DNA of 64,000 bases from Thiohalocapsa sp. Its GTDB lineage: Bacteria > Pseudomonadota > Gammaproteobacteria > Chromatiales > Chromatiaceae. The stretch spans positions 1 through 64,000 of the forward strand of contig NZ_JAJDNQ010000009.1 in the NCBI RefSeq assembly GCF_022340605.1, given 5' to 3'. A program made the position numbers and the translations under genes. Positions 27,682 through 37,409 of this stretch are shown here, piece after piece. The notes below the pieces were generated by a model, which was not told the origin of the DNA, made no database searches, and worked only from the letters and a program-made list of their open reading frames with translations. The first letter of the stretch is position 1. Each line of letters opens with the position of its first letter.

Positions 27682-29280
27682 CTAGCGCCCAGCCTGTTCC
27701 AGCGCGTTCTCGATCCGCGCCCGCGCCTCCGCCGGCGGCAGACGCAGGCGGAACGACAGCGCCAGGACCATGAGCGTCAGCAGCGCGATCAGCAGCAGGT
27801 CGACGCCGGCCGTGATCAGTCCGCGCCCGCCGTAATTTCCAAGCCAGGACACCACCGCCAGCCCGCCGAAATAGGGCGCCATCCAGAACAGCGCGCGGAT
27901 ATCGAGCGGCCGCGGCCAGCGCCCGGCGAAGACCCGGGTGACGAAGGGCAGCACCACCCAGCCGGCCAGGACTACCAGCAGCAGCAGCCGGTTGACCTTC
28001 CAGCCGCCCCAGTAGACGACGAAGGCAGCGAGCACCGCGGCGAGCGCGGCGATGGGCAGCCCCGCCGGCAGCCGAAACCGGCGCGGCAGGTCCGGTGCCT
28101 GGTCGCGCAATGCCAGCAGACACACCGGGCCGAAGCCGAGCGACAGCACCAGCGTGGAGGAGATCAGCGTCATCATGGTCTGCCAGCCCGGGAACGGCAG
28201 CAGCAGCAACAATCCGATGCCGAAGTTGATCCAGATGGCAACGGCCGGCGCGCCGGCACGGTTCAGGCGTGCCACCGGCGGCGGGGCGTGGCCGTTCTGG
28301 GCGGCGGCGCGGCTCAGGCGCCCGGCCACGCCGGTGTAGATCAGCGCGGTGCCGCTGGGCGAGACCGCGGCATCCGCGAACAACAGCATCGCGAGCCAAG
28401 CGAGACCCAGCCCCAGGGCCATGGTCGCGAAGGGACCGGCGCCGGTCTTGTCCGACAGCGCGCTCCAGCCGCCGGCGAGCTGCGCCGGCGACAGCGCGCC
28501 GACGAAGGCCACCGCCAGCATGACATAGATGACGATCACGCTGGCCATGGCCGCCGCCAGCACCAGCGGGATGGTCCGCCCGGGGTTCCTGGCCTCCCCG
28601 CCCAGCTCCAGCACGGAGCGGAAGCCGAGAAAACCCAGCACCGCCCCGCCCGAGGTCACGGCACCGAGCACGCCCGACCAGCCGAAGGGCATGAACCCAC
28701 CATGGGCGGCGAAGTTGCTCGGCTCCAAGCGGACCAACAGGAACACGACGATGGTGAGCACCGGCAGCGCGAGCTTCCAGACGGCCAGTGGGCCATTGGT
28801 CTTGGCCAGCGCGCGCACACCCATGACGTTGATCACCACCAGCACGAACAACAGCGGAATGCAGGTGAGGATGCCCCAGCGCGTGAGCGACACGTGGCCC
28901 TGCTCGCTGGTCGCCAGCGCCGGCAGGATGTCGCTCGCGTACTCGATGATGGCCATCACCTCCAGCGGGGCCACGGCGAGGTAGCCGAGCCAGTTGAGCA
29001 GCGCGACGGTGAAGCTCGCGTAGTCGCCGTGGGTGAGCTGCGGCACGCGCGCGCTGCCGCCGGTGACCGGCAGTACGCCACCCACCTCGGCGAAGACGAG
29101 CGCGATGATGAGAATGATGATGCCGCCGATGGCGATGGATAGGATGCCGGCCGGGCCGGCGTACTCGGCCGAGTACATGGCGGAGAACAGCCAGCTCGAG
29201 CCGATCATCGACGACACGGCGACGAAGTAGAGTCCGAAGCCGCCGACGGCGCGGATCGGGGAGGTGTCGTTGCCCGTCAT
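27682..29280 (-). CDS. APC-superfamily amino acid permease
   Basis: 532 residues with about 12-14 membrane helices. The APC opening is GGFGLYFVAVSSMIGSSWLFSAMYSAEYAGPAG (TM1, unwound GS motif). TM6 has GFLGFRSVLELGGEARNPGRTIP, the conserved F-E-x-x-NP-x-R-x-I-P pattern. It is a proton- or Na-coupled amino acid/amine importer, or an exchanger. Its start overlaps the stop of the NTF2-fold gene by 4 nt, making it the last gene of a minus-strand run with an oxidase and two ligases. Confidence 0.9.
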   Translation of the reverse strand: MTGNDTSPIRAVGGFGLYFVAVSSMIGSSWLFSAMYSAEYAGPAGILSIAIGGIIILIIALVFAEVGGVLPVTGGSARVPQLTHGDYASFTVALLNWLGYLAVAPLEVMAIIEYASDILPALATSEQGHVSLTRWGILTCIPLLFVLVVINVMGVRALAKTNGPLAVWKLALPVLTIVVFLLVRLEPSNFAAHGGFMPFGWSGVLGAVTSGGAVLGFLGFRSVLELGGEARNPGRTIPLVLAAAMASVIVIYVMLAVAFVGALSPAQLAGGWSALSDKTGAGPFATMALGLGLAWLAMLLFADAAVSPSGTALIYTGVAGRLSRAAAQNGHAPPPVARLNRAGAPAVAIWINFGIGLLLLLPFPGWQTMMTLISSTLVLSLGFGPVCLLALRDQAPDLPRRFRLPAGLPIAALAAVLAAFVVYWGGWKVNRLLLLVVLAGWVVLPFVTRVFAGRWPRPLDIRALFWMAPYFGGLAVVSWLGNYGGRGLITAGVDLLLIALLTLMVLALSFRLRLPPAEARARIENALEQAGR

Positions 29281-29765
29281 GCCGCCGGCTCCTCGCCGCC
29301 GGCCGGCGCCAGCGGCGCGGGCTCGGCCTCGCCGCGCAACTGTGCGAGCACGGCCTTGTAGCCCCCGTTCAGCGCCATGGTCACCCGCACCCGTTCCACC
29401 AGCCCGTTGCGCACCCGGGCGGCGAAGGGCTCTGCCGGCAACCGAAACGCCTTGCCGGTGGGCGCCAGCTCCGCCAGCCCCGGTATCGACAAGTGCCCGG
29501 TGTGCCGACCCGAGACATGGAACCGACCCCTAACCTCGCTACCGTCCTCACCGCCGTTCTCGGCATCGACAACGGTGCCGTGGGAGACATCCGAGAACGC
29601 GGCATCGAACAGCGCCAGTGCACCGAGCCATGCATCCGCGTCCATCGGCTCCGGATGGACCGTGCTGGTGAGGCGGAACGACGGCGCCAGCAACGCCCGT
29701 GCGCCGGTGAAATCGCCGGCATCGATGCGGCGGTACAACGTGAGGATGGTGTCACCTGGGGTCAT
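29277..29765 (-). CDS. SnoaL/NTF2-like fold protein
   Basis: 162 residues. The N-terminus TPGDTILTLYRRIDAGDFTGARALLAPSF and the later beta strands are the SnoaL/NTF2 cone fold, seen in polyketide cyclases, isomerases and small ligand-binding proteins. It overlaps the MFS gene upstream (14 nt) and the permease downstream (4 nt), so it is part of the same transcript. It may act on or bind the product made by the neighbouring ligases and oxidase. No catalytic residue can be named. Confidence 0.75.
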   Translation of the reverse strand: MTPGDTILTLYRRIDAGDFTGARALLAPSFRLTSTVHPEPMDADAWLGALALFDAAFSDVSHGTVVDAENGGEDGSEVRGRFHVSGRHTGHLSIPGLAELAPTGKAFRLPAEPFAARVRNGLVERVRVTMALNGGYKAVLAQLRGEAEPAPLAPAGGEEPAA

Positions 29766-31491
29766 GTTCGCGAACCTCGTCTGGTGGCGCTGCCGCGCCG
29801 GGCGCGCTCCCGCGCAAGCTCGGCGGCGGCTCGGGCGGCAGTCGGAAGGCGACGATCAGTCCGAGGGCGACGAACCCGGCCGCCGCCGCGATGGCGGCCC
29901 GCCCGGCAGCGACGAAGCCACGGCGCACCTCGGTCACGAGCGGAGCCAGCGTCGGCTCCGCGGCCATCGCCGCGAGCACCTGCCGATCGTCGGTGCGCGC
30001 GGCGCCGCTGCCCACCTGGAAATGGGTCATCCGCTCCAGGGTTGCCCGCTGTGTGCCGCTCAGCGCGGTGTTCTCGATGAGCGCATCGCGGGTGTCGGCC
30101 ACGCTGACGCCGATGACGACGCCCACCATGACCGCGGTCGACAAGGCGGCCAGGCCCAGGCGCACGGTGGCATTGAGTCCGGCGGCGCGGGAGGACAGCG
30201 CCGGCGGCACCTCCGACAGCAGCCGGTTCATCAGCGCGGAGAAGGTCGCCGAATAGGCCATGCCATAGGGCAGGAGCAGGGCGGCGGTGGCCGTGGTGGA
30301 TGCCGAGAGCGCGATGGTCGGGATCATCGCCGCCAGCACGATGATCTGCAGCGCGAGCGCCAGCAGCGCGAGGCGCTTGCGTCCGAGGCGCCCGATCAGC
30401 CACTTGCTGGCCAGTCCGCCGATGCCCATGCCGGCGCCGAGCAGGCACAAGGCGACACCGGCCTCCAGCGGGCTGGCCCCGAGGACGAACTGCACATAGA
30501 TGGGCAGCACGATCACGAGCCCGTACAGGGCCATGGAACTGAGTCCCGCGGCGATGAGCGATACCCGAAACGAGGCCACGCCCAGGATCTCGGGCGCCAG
30601 CAGCGCCGGGCGAGCCGCCCGCGAGCGCGCCCGTTCCAGGAGCAACAGGCCCAAGGCCAGGACCACGGCCGCCGCCAGCAACCAGGGCACCGGCGACAGC
30701 CCGGCCAGCGCGAGCGGTCCGGCGGCGCGCCACCAGCCCCAGGCGTCGCCCTGCTGCAGCCCCAGCACCAAGGTGATCATGGTGAGGCCCAGCAGCAGCA
30801 CGCCCGGCAGGTCGAGGCCCCCGCCGGCTGCTGGAGCTTTGGCCCCATCGCCCGCGCCCGGCGCAGCAATGTCCGGTGGCATCGGCGCCGTGCGGTCGTC
30901 GGCGACGAAGAACAGCACCCCGAGCGCGACCAGCAGACACAGCGGCGGGTTGATGAGAAAGGCGTCGCGCCAGCTCGCGAGCCCGGCGAAGGCGCCGCCC
31001 ACCAGCGGGCCGATGGCGACAGCGCTGGCCGTGGTGGTGGACCAGAGCGCAAACGCGAGCGTGCGCGCGGGACCGTCCGGGAAGCTCAGATTCAACAGGC
31101 CCAGAATGGCCGGCGCCAGGGCCGCCAGCACCAATCCTTGCAGGGCGCGCCCCACCAGTAACCAGCCCAGGTTGGCCGCCAGCGCAGTCAGCAGGCTGCC
31201 GAGGGCAAACGCGAGCAGCCCGAGCAGCAGCAGGCGGCGGCGGCCGATGTGGTCGGCGAGCTGACCCATCGGTGTCAATGCCACCGCGGCGACCAGCACG
31301 AAGGTGGTGACGGTCCAGGCGGCGGCGTCCACGCCGATGTGTAGGTCCGCGGTGAGCCGCGGCAGGACCACCGCTACCACGGTCTGGTCCATCGCCACCA
31401 GCAGAACCCCGCCCAGCAGGAAGGCGAGGCCCACCCAGCGCCCGCGCGCCGCGACCGGCGCGTCGGCCGTGCTCGCGGCGGCGTCACCCAT
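29752..31491 (-). CDS. MFS exporter, DHA2 (14-TM) family
   Basis: 579 residues from the ATG at 31491. Fourteen membrane helices are predicted. DHA2 features: LLVAMDQTVVAVVLPRL in TM1, GQLADHIGRRR (motif A), and motif C-like GPLVGGAFAGLASWRDAFLINPP. It is a proton-driven drug/metabolite exporter in the inner membrane. It overlaps the ATP-grasp gene by 8 nt and the NTF2 gene by 14 nt. Within this operon it is the likely exporter or self-resistance pump for the operon product. Confidence 0.93.
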   Translation of the reverse strand: MGDAAASTADAPVAARGRWVGLAFLLGGVLLVAMDQTVVAVVLPRLTADLHIGVDAAAWTVTTFVLVAAVALTPMGQLADHIGRRRLLLLGLLAFALGSLLTALAANLGWLLVGRALQGLVLAALAPAILGLLNLSFPDGPARTLAFALWSTTTASAVAIGPLVGGAFAGLASWRDAFLINPPLCLLVALGVLFFVADDRTAPMPPDIAAPGAGDGAKAPAAGGGLDLPGVLLLGLTMITLVLGLQQGDAWGWWRAAGPLALAGLSPVPWLLAAAVVLALGLLLLERARSRAARPALLAPEILGVASFRVSLIAAGLSSMALYGLVIVLPIYVQFVLGASPLEAGVALCLLGAGMGIGGLASKWLIGRLGRKRLALLALALQIIVLAAMIPTIALSASTTATAALLLPYGMAYSATFSALMNRLLSEVPPALSSRAAGLNATVRLGLAALSTAVMVGVVIGVSVADTRDALIENTALSGTQRATLERMTHFQVGSGAARTDDRQVLAAMAAEPTLAPLVTEVRRGFVAAGRAAIAAAAGFVALGLIVAFRLPPEPPPSLRGSAPGAAAPPDEVREHDPR

Positions 31492-32884
31492 CGACCACGA
31501 AGACCGGCACGATGCCGCCGCCGGAGGTGACGTTGGCCACGCCGGACGGTGCGCTGAGGCGGCACAGCACGCCGCCGAGTGCGCCGTCGAACAGGTAGGG
31601 ATCGGTGCTGACCTCGAACGGGACGGGATTGAGCGGGTCGTCGAGGACCGGAAACGGCTCCGCCGACGCGCGAATGCCCACCTGGACAACGAATTCCTGG
31701 CCCAGCGCCGTCTCGATGGCGGCATCCCAGCCCGCGGCGTCCTCGCGCCGGCCGAGGAAGACGCCGTGACCGCCGAATTCGTGATTGGGCTTCAGGATCA
31801 GCCGCTCGCGCTCGCGCCGCACCCAAGCCAGCAGGTCGCCGTGCGTGCCATCGGGCAGCGTCGTCGCCACGTCGCGCAGCAGCCGGGTCCACGGCACGGA
31901 CGCATCCACCGCCGCACGCTCGGCGGCGGAAAAGCCGAAGTCCAGCGCCGGGTCGGTGAGCAGGGCGAACAGGGCCTTGCGGTCGAGGGCGGAGGCAACG
32001 AAGGGATCGATGATGAGCGCCAGATCCTGCTCGGCCGCGGCGACCAGCGCCCCGGTCTCGTCCGGATGTTGCAGCATCTCCACCAGGGTCAGGCGTCGGT
32101 AGACGACGTCGATCGCGCGGCCCTGCGCCGTGAGACGACCGCCGCTGATGCTGAGCTCGTGCGGCTCCACCAGCAGGCAGTCGCAGCCGAGCTCTTGCAT
32201 CCAGCGCTGGAAGACGAAGAATTCCCCCAGCAACGGCGCGCCGTCGATGAAGTCCACCAGCGCCACGGTCGGCGCCGACCGGGAGCGGGCCGGGCCCGCC
32301 CAGGTCTTCCAGGCGCCCATGAGCGAGCGGGTGACCGCGGTCTTGAGATCGTAGCCGCGCATGGGCACCTCCGCGCTGGCGACGGCGTACAGCGCCGAGC
32401 CGTGGAAGATGTCGGTGAGCTCCGCCATGATCTCCAGGCCGCCGGGGATGGCGCCGTTGAGCTCGAAGAAGCCCCAGCCGGCGTGCGTCGCCGTTGCATC
32501 CAGGCGCACCTGGATGTCGCTGCGCAGCAGGCGCACGGGTGCAGCGAGCAGCCGCCGCTCCGTATCGCCAAACTCGCCCATCAGGGGCAGCAGCCGGTCG
32601 CGGTCGGCGACGACGGCCCGCTCCACCTTGTTGATGGCCGCCAGCACCAGCTCGCTGGCCCGGGTCAGCGCCTGCGCCCGGTCGGCGCCGATGAAGCGCG
32701 GGCGCAGGACGTTGCAGACCGCGCGGTCCCTGTACAACAGGTCGGGATTGTGGAACTTGGCGCGAAAGTCATCGGCCAACGCCTCCCGGTGCGGCGCGTG
32801 CTCGAGCGCGCCCATCCAGGCTGCGGCCGCACGCTCCGCGGCCGGGTCCAGGGCCCCCGTGGGCGCTTGTTGCGACGCTGTCAT
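31484..32884 (-). CDS. Circularly permuted ATP-grasp-like ligase
   Basis: 466 residues from the ATG at 32884. Features resemble circularly permuted ATP-grasp/glutathionylspermidine synthase-type proteins: WGFFELNGAIPGGLEI in the middle, VVYRRLTLVEMLQ, and the ATP-binding loop LILKPNHEFGGHGVFLG near residue 375. It ends in GGIVPVFVVDG. ATP-grasp enzymes join a carboxylate to an amine via acyl phosphate. The substrate is unknown. It lies between the amine oxidase and the MFS exporter. I am confident of the ATP-grasp character, less so of the subfamily. Confidence 0.7.
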   Translation of the reverse strand: MTASQQAPTGALDPAAERAAAAWMGALEHAPHREALADDFRAKFHNPDLLYRDRAVCNVLRPRFIGADRAQALTRASELVLAAINKVERAVVADRDRLLPLMGEFGDTERRLLAAPVRLLRSDIQVRLDATATHAGWGFFELNGAIPGGLEIMAELTDIFHGSALYAVASAEVPMRGYDLKTAVTRSLMGAWKTWAGPARSRSAPTVALVDFIDGAPLLGEFFVFQRWMQELGCDCLLVEPHELSISGGRLTAQGRAIDVVYRRLTLVEMLQHPDETGALVAAAEQDLALIIDPFVASALDRKALFALLTDPALDFGFSAAERAAVDASVPWTRLLRDVATTLPDGTHGDLLAWVRRERERLILKPNHEFGGHGVFLGRREDAAGWDAAIETALGQEFVVQVGIRASAEPFPVLDDPLNPVPFEVSTDPYLFDGALGGVLCRLSAPSGVANVTSGGGIVPVFVVDG

Positions 32885-32915
32885 GCTGTTGTCTGCTCCA
32901 ATCGGTGTGATCGGT

Positions 32916-33003
32916 GTAGGTCGGGTCAGCGCAGCGTAACCCGACGCTGGGTATCGGTAAGCCGTTGATTGTCGGGTTACGCTATCGCTAACCCGACCTA
33001 CGA
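32916..33003. repeat. REP/BIME element, copy D
   Basis: A full two-hairpin copy between the amine oxidase stop and the ATP-grasp start. It lies inside the presumed operon, where it could form an mRNA-stabilising or attenuating hairpin. Confidence 0.85.
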
Positions 33004-33039
33004 TCTTGAATCCTGCCAGCGGGCGCGGTCCGCCGGCGC

Positions 33040-34611
33040 TCAGGCACCGAGGTCGGCGTCGGGACGCAGCCAGCGGGGGTAGGGCGCACCGAACTGCTGC
33101 TGGAGCATCTGCTCCGCCGATGACAGCGCGCCGAGGATCCACGCCTGGTGCGAGGAGAACGCCTCACCGCAGATGTAGATGCGCTCGTCGGGCAGCGGGT
33201 GGCGCATGCGCGGCACCACGTCGACGCTGCGATGGCCCACCCGCCAGTAGTGCCAGCCGCCGCCGAACGGGGCCGGGGTCCAGTCCTGAAAGGCGGCCCA
33301 TTCCGGCTGCGGCACCGGGATGCCGTGCACCTGCTCCAGTTGCTTGCGCACATCCTCCACCACGGCGGCGGAGACGGCGAGCCCCTCGGGGAAGCCGGCC
33401 GGCGTCGCGTAATAGGGCGGCACGCAGACCCGCTGCTCCCAGTAGCCGGTCGCATCGCCGTCGCTGTAGCTCGCCACCAGCAGAGCGCTGGTGTTGGTGG
33501 GGTCGCCGTCGGGCTGCTCGGACTCGACGCCGAAGTAGAGGCATTGGCGGATCGGCAGGTCGGTGTCGGAGCGCCCGTCCTTGAGACCGGCTGCTTCCCA
33601 CCAGGGCGATTCGAAGCCGAAGTAGAGCTTCGCTGCCGGCACCGGCACCACGCTGTCGAGGTCGCGCCGGAAGCCGGCATCGGTGAGCGGCAGGGAGTCG
33701 GGCGCGAGATCCCGCAAGGCCTGCGCCGGCAGCGCCAGCACGACGTGCCGCGCTGTCACGTCGATGGGACCATCCGGCGTGTCCAGGTGCAGCCGATACG
33801 CGTCGCCAGTGGCTTCGACGGTGCGCAGCGAATGCCGAAGGGCGATCTGCCCGCCAGCGCCCTCGAAGCGCTGCGCCAGCGTCAGCGGCAGTGCCTGCAT
33901 GCCGTCGATGAGCGTTCGGCGCGTGCCGCCCCGCAGGTCGGTGTGAATGAGATTCACGGCACTGATCGCGGGGTCGAGGATGCAGGTGTAGCCCATCCCC
34001 TCGATGAGGAAGTCGTAGCCGCCGGCGGACAGCGCCGAGCGGATGACATCGATGGCGGGCACTTTGGTCACCGGCTGGCCGTCAACGGTCATCTCCCGCT
34101 CGCGCTGGAGCTTTTCGGCCTCGGTCAGCGCGGCGCCGTCGGCCAGAAAGGCCTCGAGCGCCTTGGCGAGCAGCTCCGGAGGCGCCTTGCCGCGCTCGTC
34201 CGGTGCAAGCGCGTAGGGGATGCGCTCGGAGCCGGCGTGGAGGTCCGCCAGGGTGAAACGCTCGCCGCGCAGGTAGTTCAGGTTGTGCTCGTCGCCGACC
34301 ATGAAGGGCTTCGACGCGAGCCCGAGCTCGGCGATGAGGTCCACCACGAGGTCCTGGGTGTCGATGTAGCGCATCCCGCCCAGCTCGCACTTGAGATGGG
34401 GCGCGTGAGGTGGGGTCGCTGTGAACAGGCGCCCGCCGACCCGTTCGCCCTGCTCGAAGATCGCCACATGGGGCGGCCCATCGTTGCCGGCCAACGCCGA
34501 TGCGCGGGTGCGCAGCGACCAGCCGGTGTAGACGCCGGCTACGCCGGCGCCGATGATCGCGACATCCAACGGCGGCTCACCGTCACGGCCAAGGCTGTAC
34601 TGGGTGGTCAT
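33040..34611 (-). CDS. Flavin amine oxidase / L-amino acid oxidase-like
   Basis: 523 residues. The N-terminal FAD dinucleotide fold is VAIIGAGVAGVYTGW, then the EQGERVGGRLFT and CELGGMRYI motifs of the flavin amine oxidase family. The C-terminal FAD site is DERIYICGEAFSSHQAWILGALSSAEQML. The GGGWHYWRVGH aromatic stretch probably lines the substrate site. The family oxidises amino acids or amines to imines with H2O2. The relation to RebO/VioA-type or other L-amino acid oxidases cannot be settled by eye. There is no signal peptide, so it is cytoplasmic. Confidence 0.88.
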   Translation of the reverse strand: MTTQYSLGRDGEPPLDVAIIGAGVAGVYTGWSLRTRASALAGNDGPPHVAIFEQGERVGGRLFTATPPHAPHLKCELGGMRYIDTQDLVVDLIAELGLASKPFMVGDEHNLNYLRGERFTLADLHAGSERIPYALAPDERGKAPPELLAKALEAFLADGAALTEAEKLQREREMTVDGQPVTKVPAIDVIRSALSAGGYDFLIEGMGYTCILDPAISAVNLIHTDLRGGTRRTLIDGMQALPLTLAQRFEGAGGQIALRHSLRTVEATGDAYRLHLDTPDGPIDVTARHVVLALPAQALRDLAPDSLPLTDAGFRRDLDSVVPVPAAKLYFGFESPWWEAAGLKDGRSDTDLPIRQCLYFGVESEQPDGDPTNTSALLVASYSDGDATGYWEQRVCVPPYYATPAGFPEGLAVSAAVVEDVRKQLEQVHGIPVPQPEWAAFQDWTPAPFGGGWHYWRVGHRSVDVVPRMRHPLPDERIYICGEAFSSHQAWILGALSSAEQMLQQQFGAPYPRWLRPDADLGA

Positions 34612-34714
34612 GGACTGCTCCGGGCTTCAGGCGATGGAATTCTGGGGGTGATGTGACTCACAGGGATGACGTGATTCATACGACGACCTGACTCGGTGCG
34701 AAACAAGGCGCCGG

Positions 34715-35851
34715 TCAGATCCCTTCAACCGTGGTCTCGACCAGCCAGTCGACGACCCGCGCCTGCGCCGCGCGGTCATCGTCGCCGACCGCCTGCGCCT
34801 CGCGGAACACGCGCAGTTGGTGGTCGGCGCTGTTGCCCGCGCCCACGATGGTGCGCAGCCCGGTCAGCTCGTCGAGGCAGCCCAGGTCCGCCGCGTGATC
34901 GCCCAGCAGGTCGATGAGCTCCTCCACCAGGTCCGCCAGCGGCACGACACGGCGGCGGCCGAAATCCGCCAGCTCCGCCTCGCTGCCATAACGCTGGGCA
35001 CGCCACTTGTTTTCGGCCAGGAGCACGCGGCGATACTCGCGCCAGCGCTGATTGTCGGCACGCAGCCGGTACAAGTAGGAGAGCAGCGATTGGTAGAGCG
35101 CGACCAGGGACAACGCCTGCTCCAGGTGGGTGCAGACGTCGCAGGCGCGGATTTCGAGCGTTGGATGCGCACCGCTCGGGCGGATGTCCCACCAGATTTT
35201 GGACGCGTCCTCGAAGTCGAAGGTCTCGCGCAGCATCGCGAGCAACGCCTCCCACTCGCCCCAGGACGCGAGGGTCTCGGGCAGGCCGGTGCGCGGCACG
35301 TCGCCGAAAATAGTGGGCCGGAAGGCCTTCAGCCCGGTGATGTCGCCCTCCCAAAACGGCGAGGACGTGCTCAGCGCCAGGAAATGCGGCAGGAAATAGG
35401 TCATCTGACCCATCAGGTCCACGCGCAGGTCCTTGTTCTCGATGCCGGCGTGGATATGCATGCCACAGATCACCAGGCGCCGCGCCACGGTCTGGTGCTC
35501 GTCGGCGATGATGCGGTAACGCTCCATGTCGGTGGGCTCCTGACTGTGCCAGCTCGACCACGGGTGGGTCGAGGCCGCCACCAGGCGCATGTCGTGCGCC
35601 TCGGCAATACGCGCGACCGTGCCACGCAGCTCCGACAGCTCACGCCGCGCGTCGGCCACATTCGCGCAGATGGCCGTGCCGATCTCCACCTGGCATTGCA
35701 GGAACTCGTGGGTCACGCGCTCGCCCAGCGCACGCGTGCACTGCGCCATGAACGACGGCGGGGGATGGCTCACGAGCTCCCGCGTCGCTGCGTCCACCAA
35801 CAGATATTCTTCTTCGACTCCGAGGGTCAGCGCGGGCGGTGAAAGGCTCAT
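34715..35851 (-). CDS. GCS2-type carboxylate-amine ligase (YbdK-like)
   Basis: 378 residues from the ATG at 35851; an open frame to 36004 is ignored because family members begin near LTLGVEEEYLL. Motifs: GVEEEYLLVD, the AASTHPWSSWHSQEPT metal/nucleotide region, ICGMHIHAGIENK, LALSTSSPFWEG and WWDIRPSGAHPTLEIRACD. The family makes gamma-glutamyl or other amide bonds (glutamate-cysteine ligase 2). YbdK activity is weak and its natural substrate is uncertain. As first gene of the run it may build the amide scaffold used by the oxidase and ATP-grasp proteins. Confidence 0.9.
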   Translation of the reverse strand: MSLSPPALTLGVEEEYLLVDAATRELVSHPPPSFMAQCTRALGERVTHEFLQCQVEIGTAICANVADARRELSELRGTVARIAEAHDMRLVAASTHPWSSWHSQEPTDMERYRIIADEHQTVARRLVICGMHIHAGIENKDLRVDLMGQMTYFLPHFLALSTSSPFWEGDITGLKAFRPTIFGDVPRTGLPETLASWGEWEALLAMLRETFDFEDASKIWWDIRPSGAHPTLEIRACDVCTHLEQALSLVALYQSLLSYLYRLRADNQRWREYRRVLLAENKWRAQRYGSEAELADFGRRRVVPLADLVEELIDLLGDHAADLGCLDELTGLRTIVGAGNSADHQLRVFREAQAVGDDDRAAQARVVDWLVETTVEGI

Positions 35852-36070
35852 CGGCGGGCTCCCGGCAGGCAGCAATTCGGCCCCGAGCCGCTTTGCTTTT
35901 TCCCACGGGCGCGGTCGGGCGTTGGCGCGCAAGTCTAACCGAGCGAGCACCCGCTGCAACCGGACAATGGCGATCGTGAACCCCGGTGTGCTCCAGTCAT
36001 CCAAAAGGCCCTTTATGGCTCAGGGGAAAATCGCACAGTCGTCCGGGCTTGACGCAGGTGCGGCGCGTGC

Positions 36071-37087
36071 TCAGCCGGTCTTTTCGGGCGGCAGGTGGAT
36101 GTCGTATGCCGAGCGCAGTTGTCGAAGCTGCTGGCTGAGCGATTCGTCCGCCAGGGTCCTCAGGTAGCGCTTGCGCACACTGGCTGCCACCTCGGCGAAG
36201 GGCAGCACCCGTGGCGGCCGGTGCGCGTGCACGTAGACCAGATGCTGGCCGTGCCGGGACGGCACCGGGCCATACCATTTGCCCACCGGGGCGTCCCGCA
36301 ACGCCTCTTCAAAGCGCCTGCCGAAGCGGCGCTCCAGCGCCTGGTCGCTCTCGAACGGGAGCACCGCCGGCACCACCGGCGCATCGCCGAGGGCGAGCGC
36401 GGCGTCCATGTCGAGCCCTTCGGCACGAATTCGGGCCAGGGCTTCCCGCGCCCGGGCCTCGGCCGCATCGCCGTGCTTCGAGCCGTCGAATTCGATGTGG
36501 GACAGGCGCGTCTCGGCGGGCGTGGTCCAGGCGTCGAGATTGGCCTCGTAATAGGCCAAGATGTCGGCTGGCTCTGGGTCAGACGACAGCGCGGCCGATC
36601 GGATCAGACGCCGTGCGGCGTCGCTCAGGACGCGGTGTACTCCGAGGTCGCGGTGGTGCAGGCCGAGCGCCAGCGCGCGGTCGGCCAGCGCCGCCTGGTT
36701 GGTGGGGCCGTCGTCGTTTGCACACATGCAGCGCGCGATTCGCGCGAGTCGCCGCTGCACCACGGCTTCTTCCTGCATGCCGTGCGCCAGGGCGTAGTGG
36801 AACAGCAGTTCCTGGTCGACCAGCGCGGTCACGATGGCCTGCTCCTCCTCGGCAGTCGGCCCGCGACCCCGCGCTTGCCTGAAGGCGCGCTGGGCCTGAA
36901 TCAAGTGGCTATGCGGGATGCTGATCGCCGGCCTTGCGAATGCCGAGGACGCGCTGGGTAACGTGAACGATGACTCCGCGAGCCACCGACTTGCAATGAA
37001 CAGCACCACGCCGCTCAGCAAGACGTGCAGGATCGGCGAGCGCAGTAGCGCGAGGCATGCGCTTCGTACCACACGGGGCATGTCCAT
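36071..37087 (-). CDS. Membrane-anchored parvulin-like peptidyl-prolyl isomerase
   Basis: 338 residues. One N-terminal membrane anchor (SPILHVLLSGVVLFIASRWL), a helical SurA/PpiD-like chaperone part (about residues 55-190), then a degenerate rotamase-like segment GKWYGPVPSRHGQHLVYVHAHRPPRVLPFAEVAASVRKRY near 260-310. The GW/YGPVPSxHGxHLVYV line is conserved in this family. It probably acts periplasmically in protein folding. The alternative start is the ATG two codons on. Confidence 0.8.
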   Translation of the reverse strand: MDMPRVVRSACLALLRSPILHVLLSGVVLFIASRWLAESSFTLPSASSAFARPAISIPHSHLIQAQRAFRQARGRGPTAEEEQAIVTALVDQELLFHYALAHGMQEEAVVQRRLARIARCMCANDDGPTNQAALADRALALGLHHRDLGVHRVLSDAARRLIRSAALSSDPEPADILAYYEANLDAWTTPAETRLSHIEFDGSKHGDAAEARAREALARIRAEGLDMDAALALGDAPVVPAVLPFESDQALERRFGRRFEEALRDAPVGKWYGPVPSRHGQHLVYVHAHRPPRVLPFAEVAASVRKRYLRTLADESLSQQLRQLRSAYDIHLPPEKTG

Positions 37088-37409
37088 GTGCGCTCCCCAA
37101 TCACGTGCTGAATCGCGGTCGATATGGGCCGAGCCCCTTTGATTGGCAAGCTTACGCGGCCAACCCGCATTGGGGCAATCATGGTTCCCCTGCTGGCACG
37201 TTCGGACGCCATGGGTTGCGCGGTAGGGTGATCGACGCGCGTGCCGGCACGGCGATTCCCGAGTCTCATGCGTCGACGCCGCCCGCCTGGTCGACCTCCG
37301 TCAGGCGTCTGCCGGAGGAAAGCAATTGGTCAACCAGCGCGAAGACGGCTCGCGGCGCGACGACAGCGGCATCCGCCGGGTGGCGGACCGGCAGCGCCAA
37401 AAAGTCCGA
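37088..37409. other. Intergenic region, no gene seen
   Basis: 320 bp between the isomerase start and the PQQ dehydrogenase stop, both on the minus strand. I see no repeat from the families above and no terminator hairpin with a T-tract. Confidence 0.4.

Noticed and set aside
34640..34700. Near-repeated GATGTGACTCA / GATGACGTGATTCAT as an operator
   Set aside because: The two halves are imperfect and no regulator or promoter is visible; too weak to annotate.
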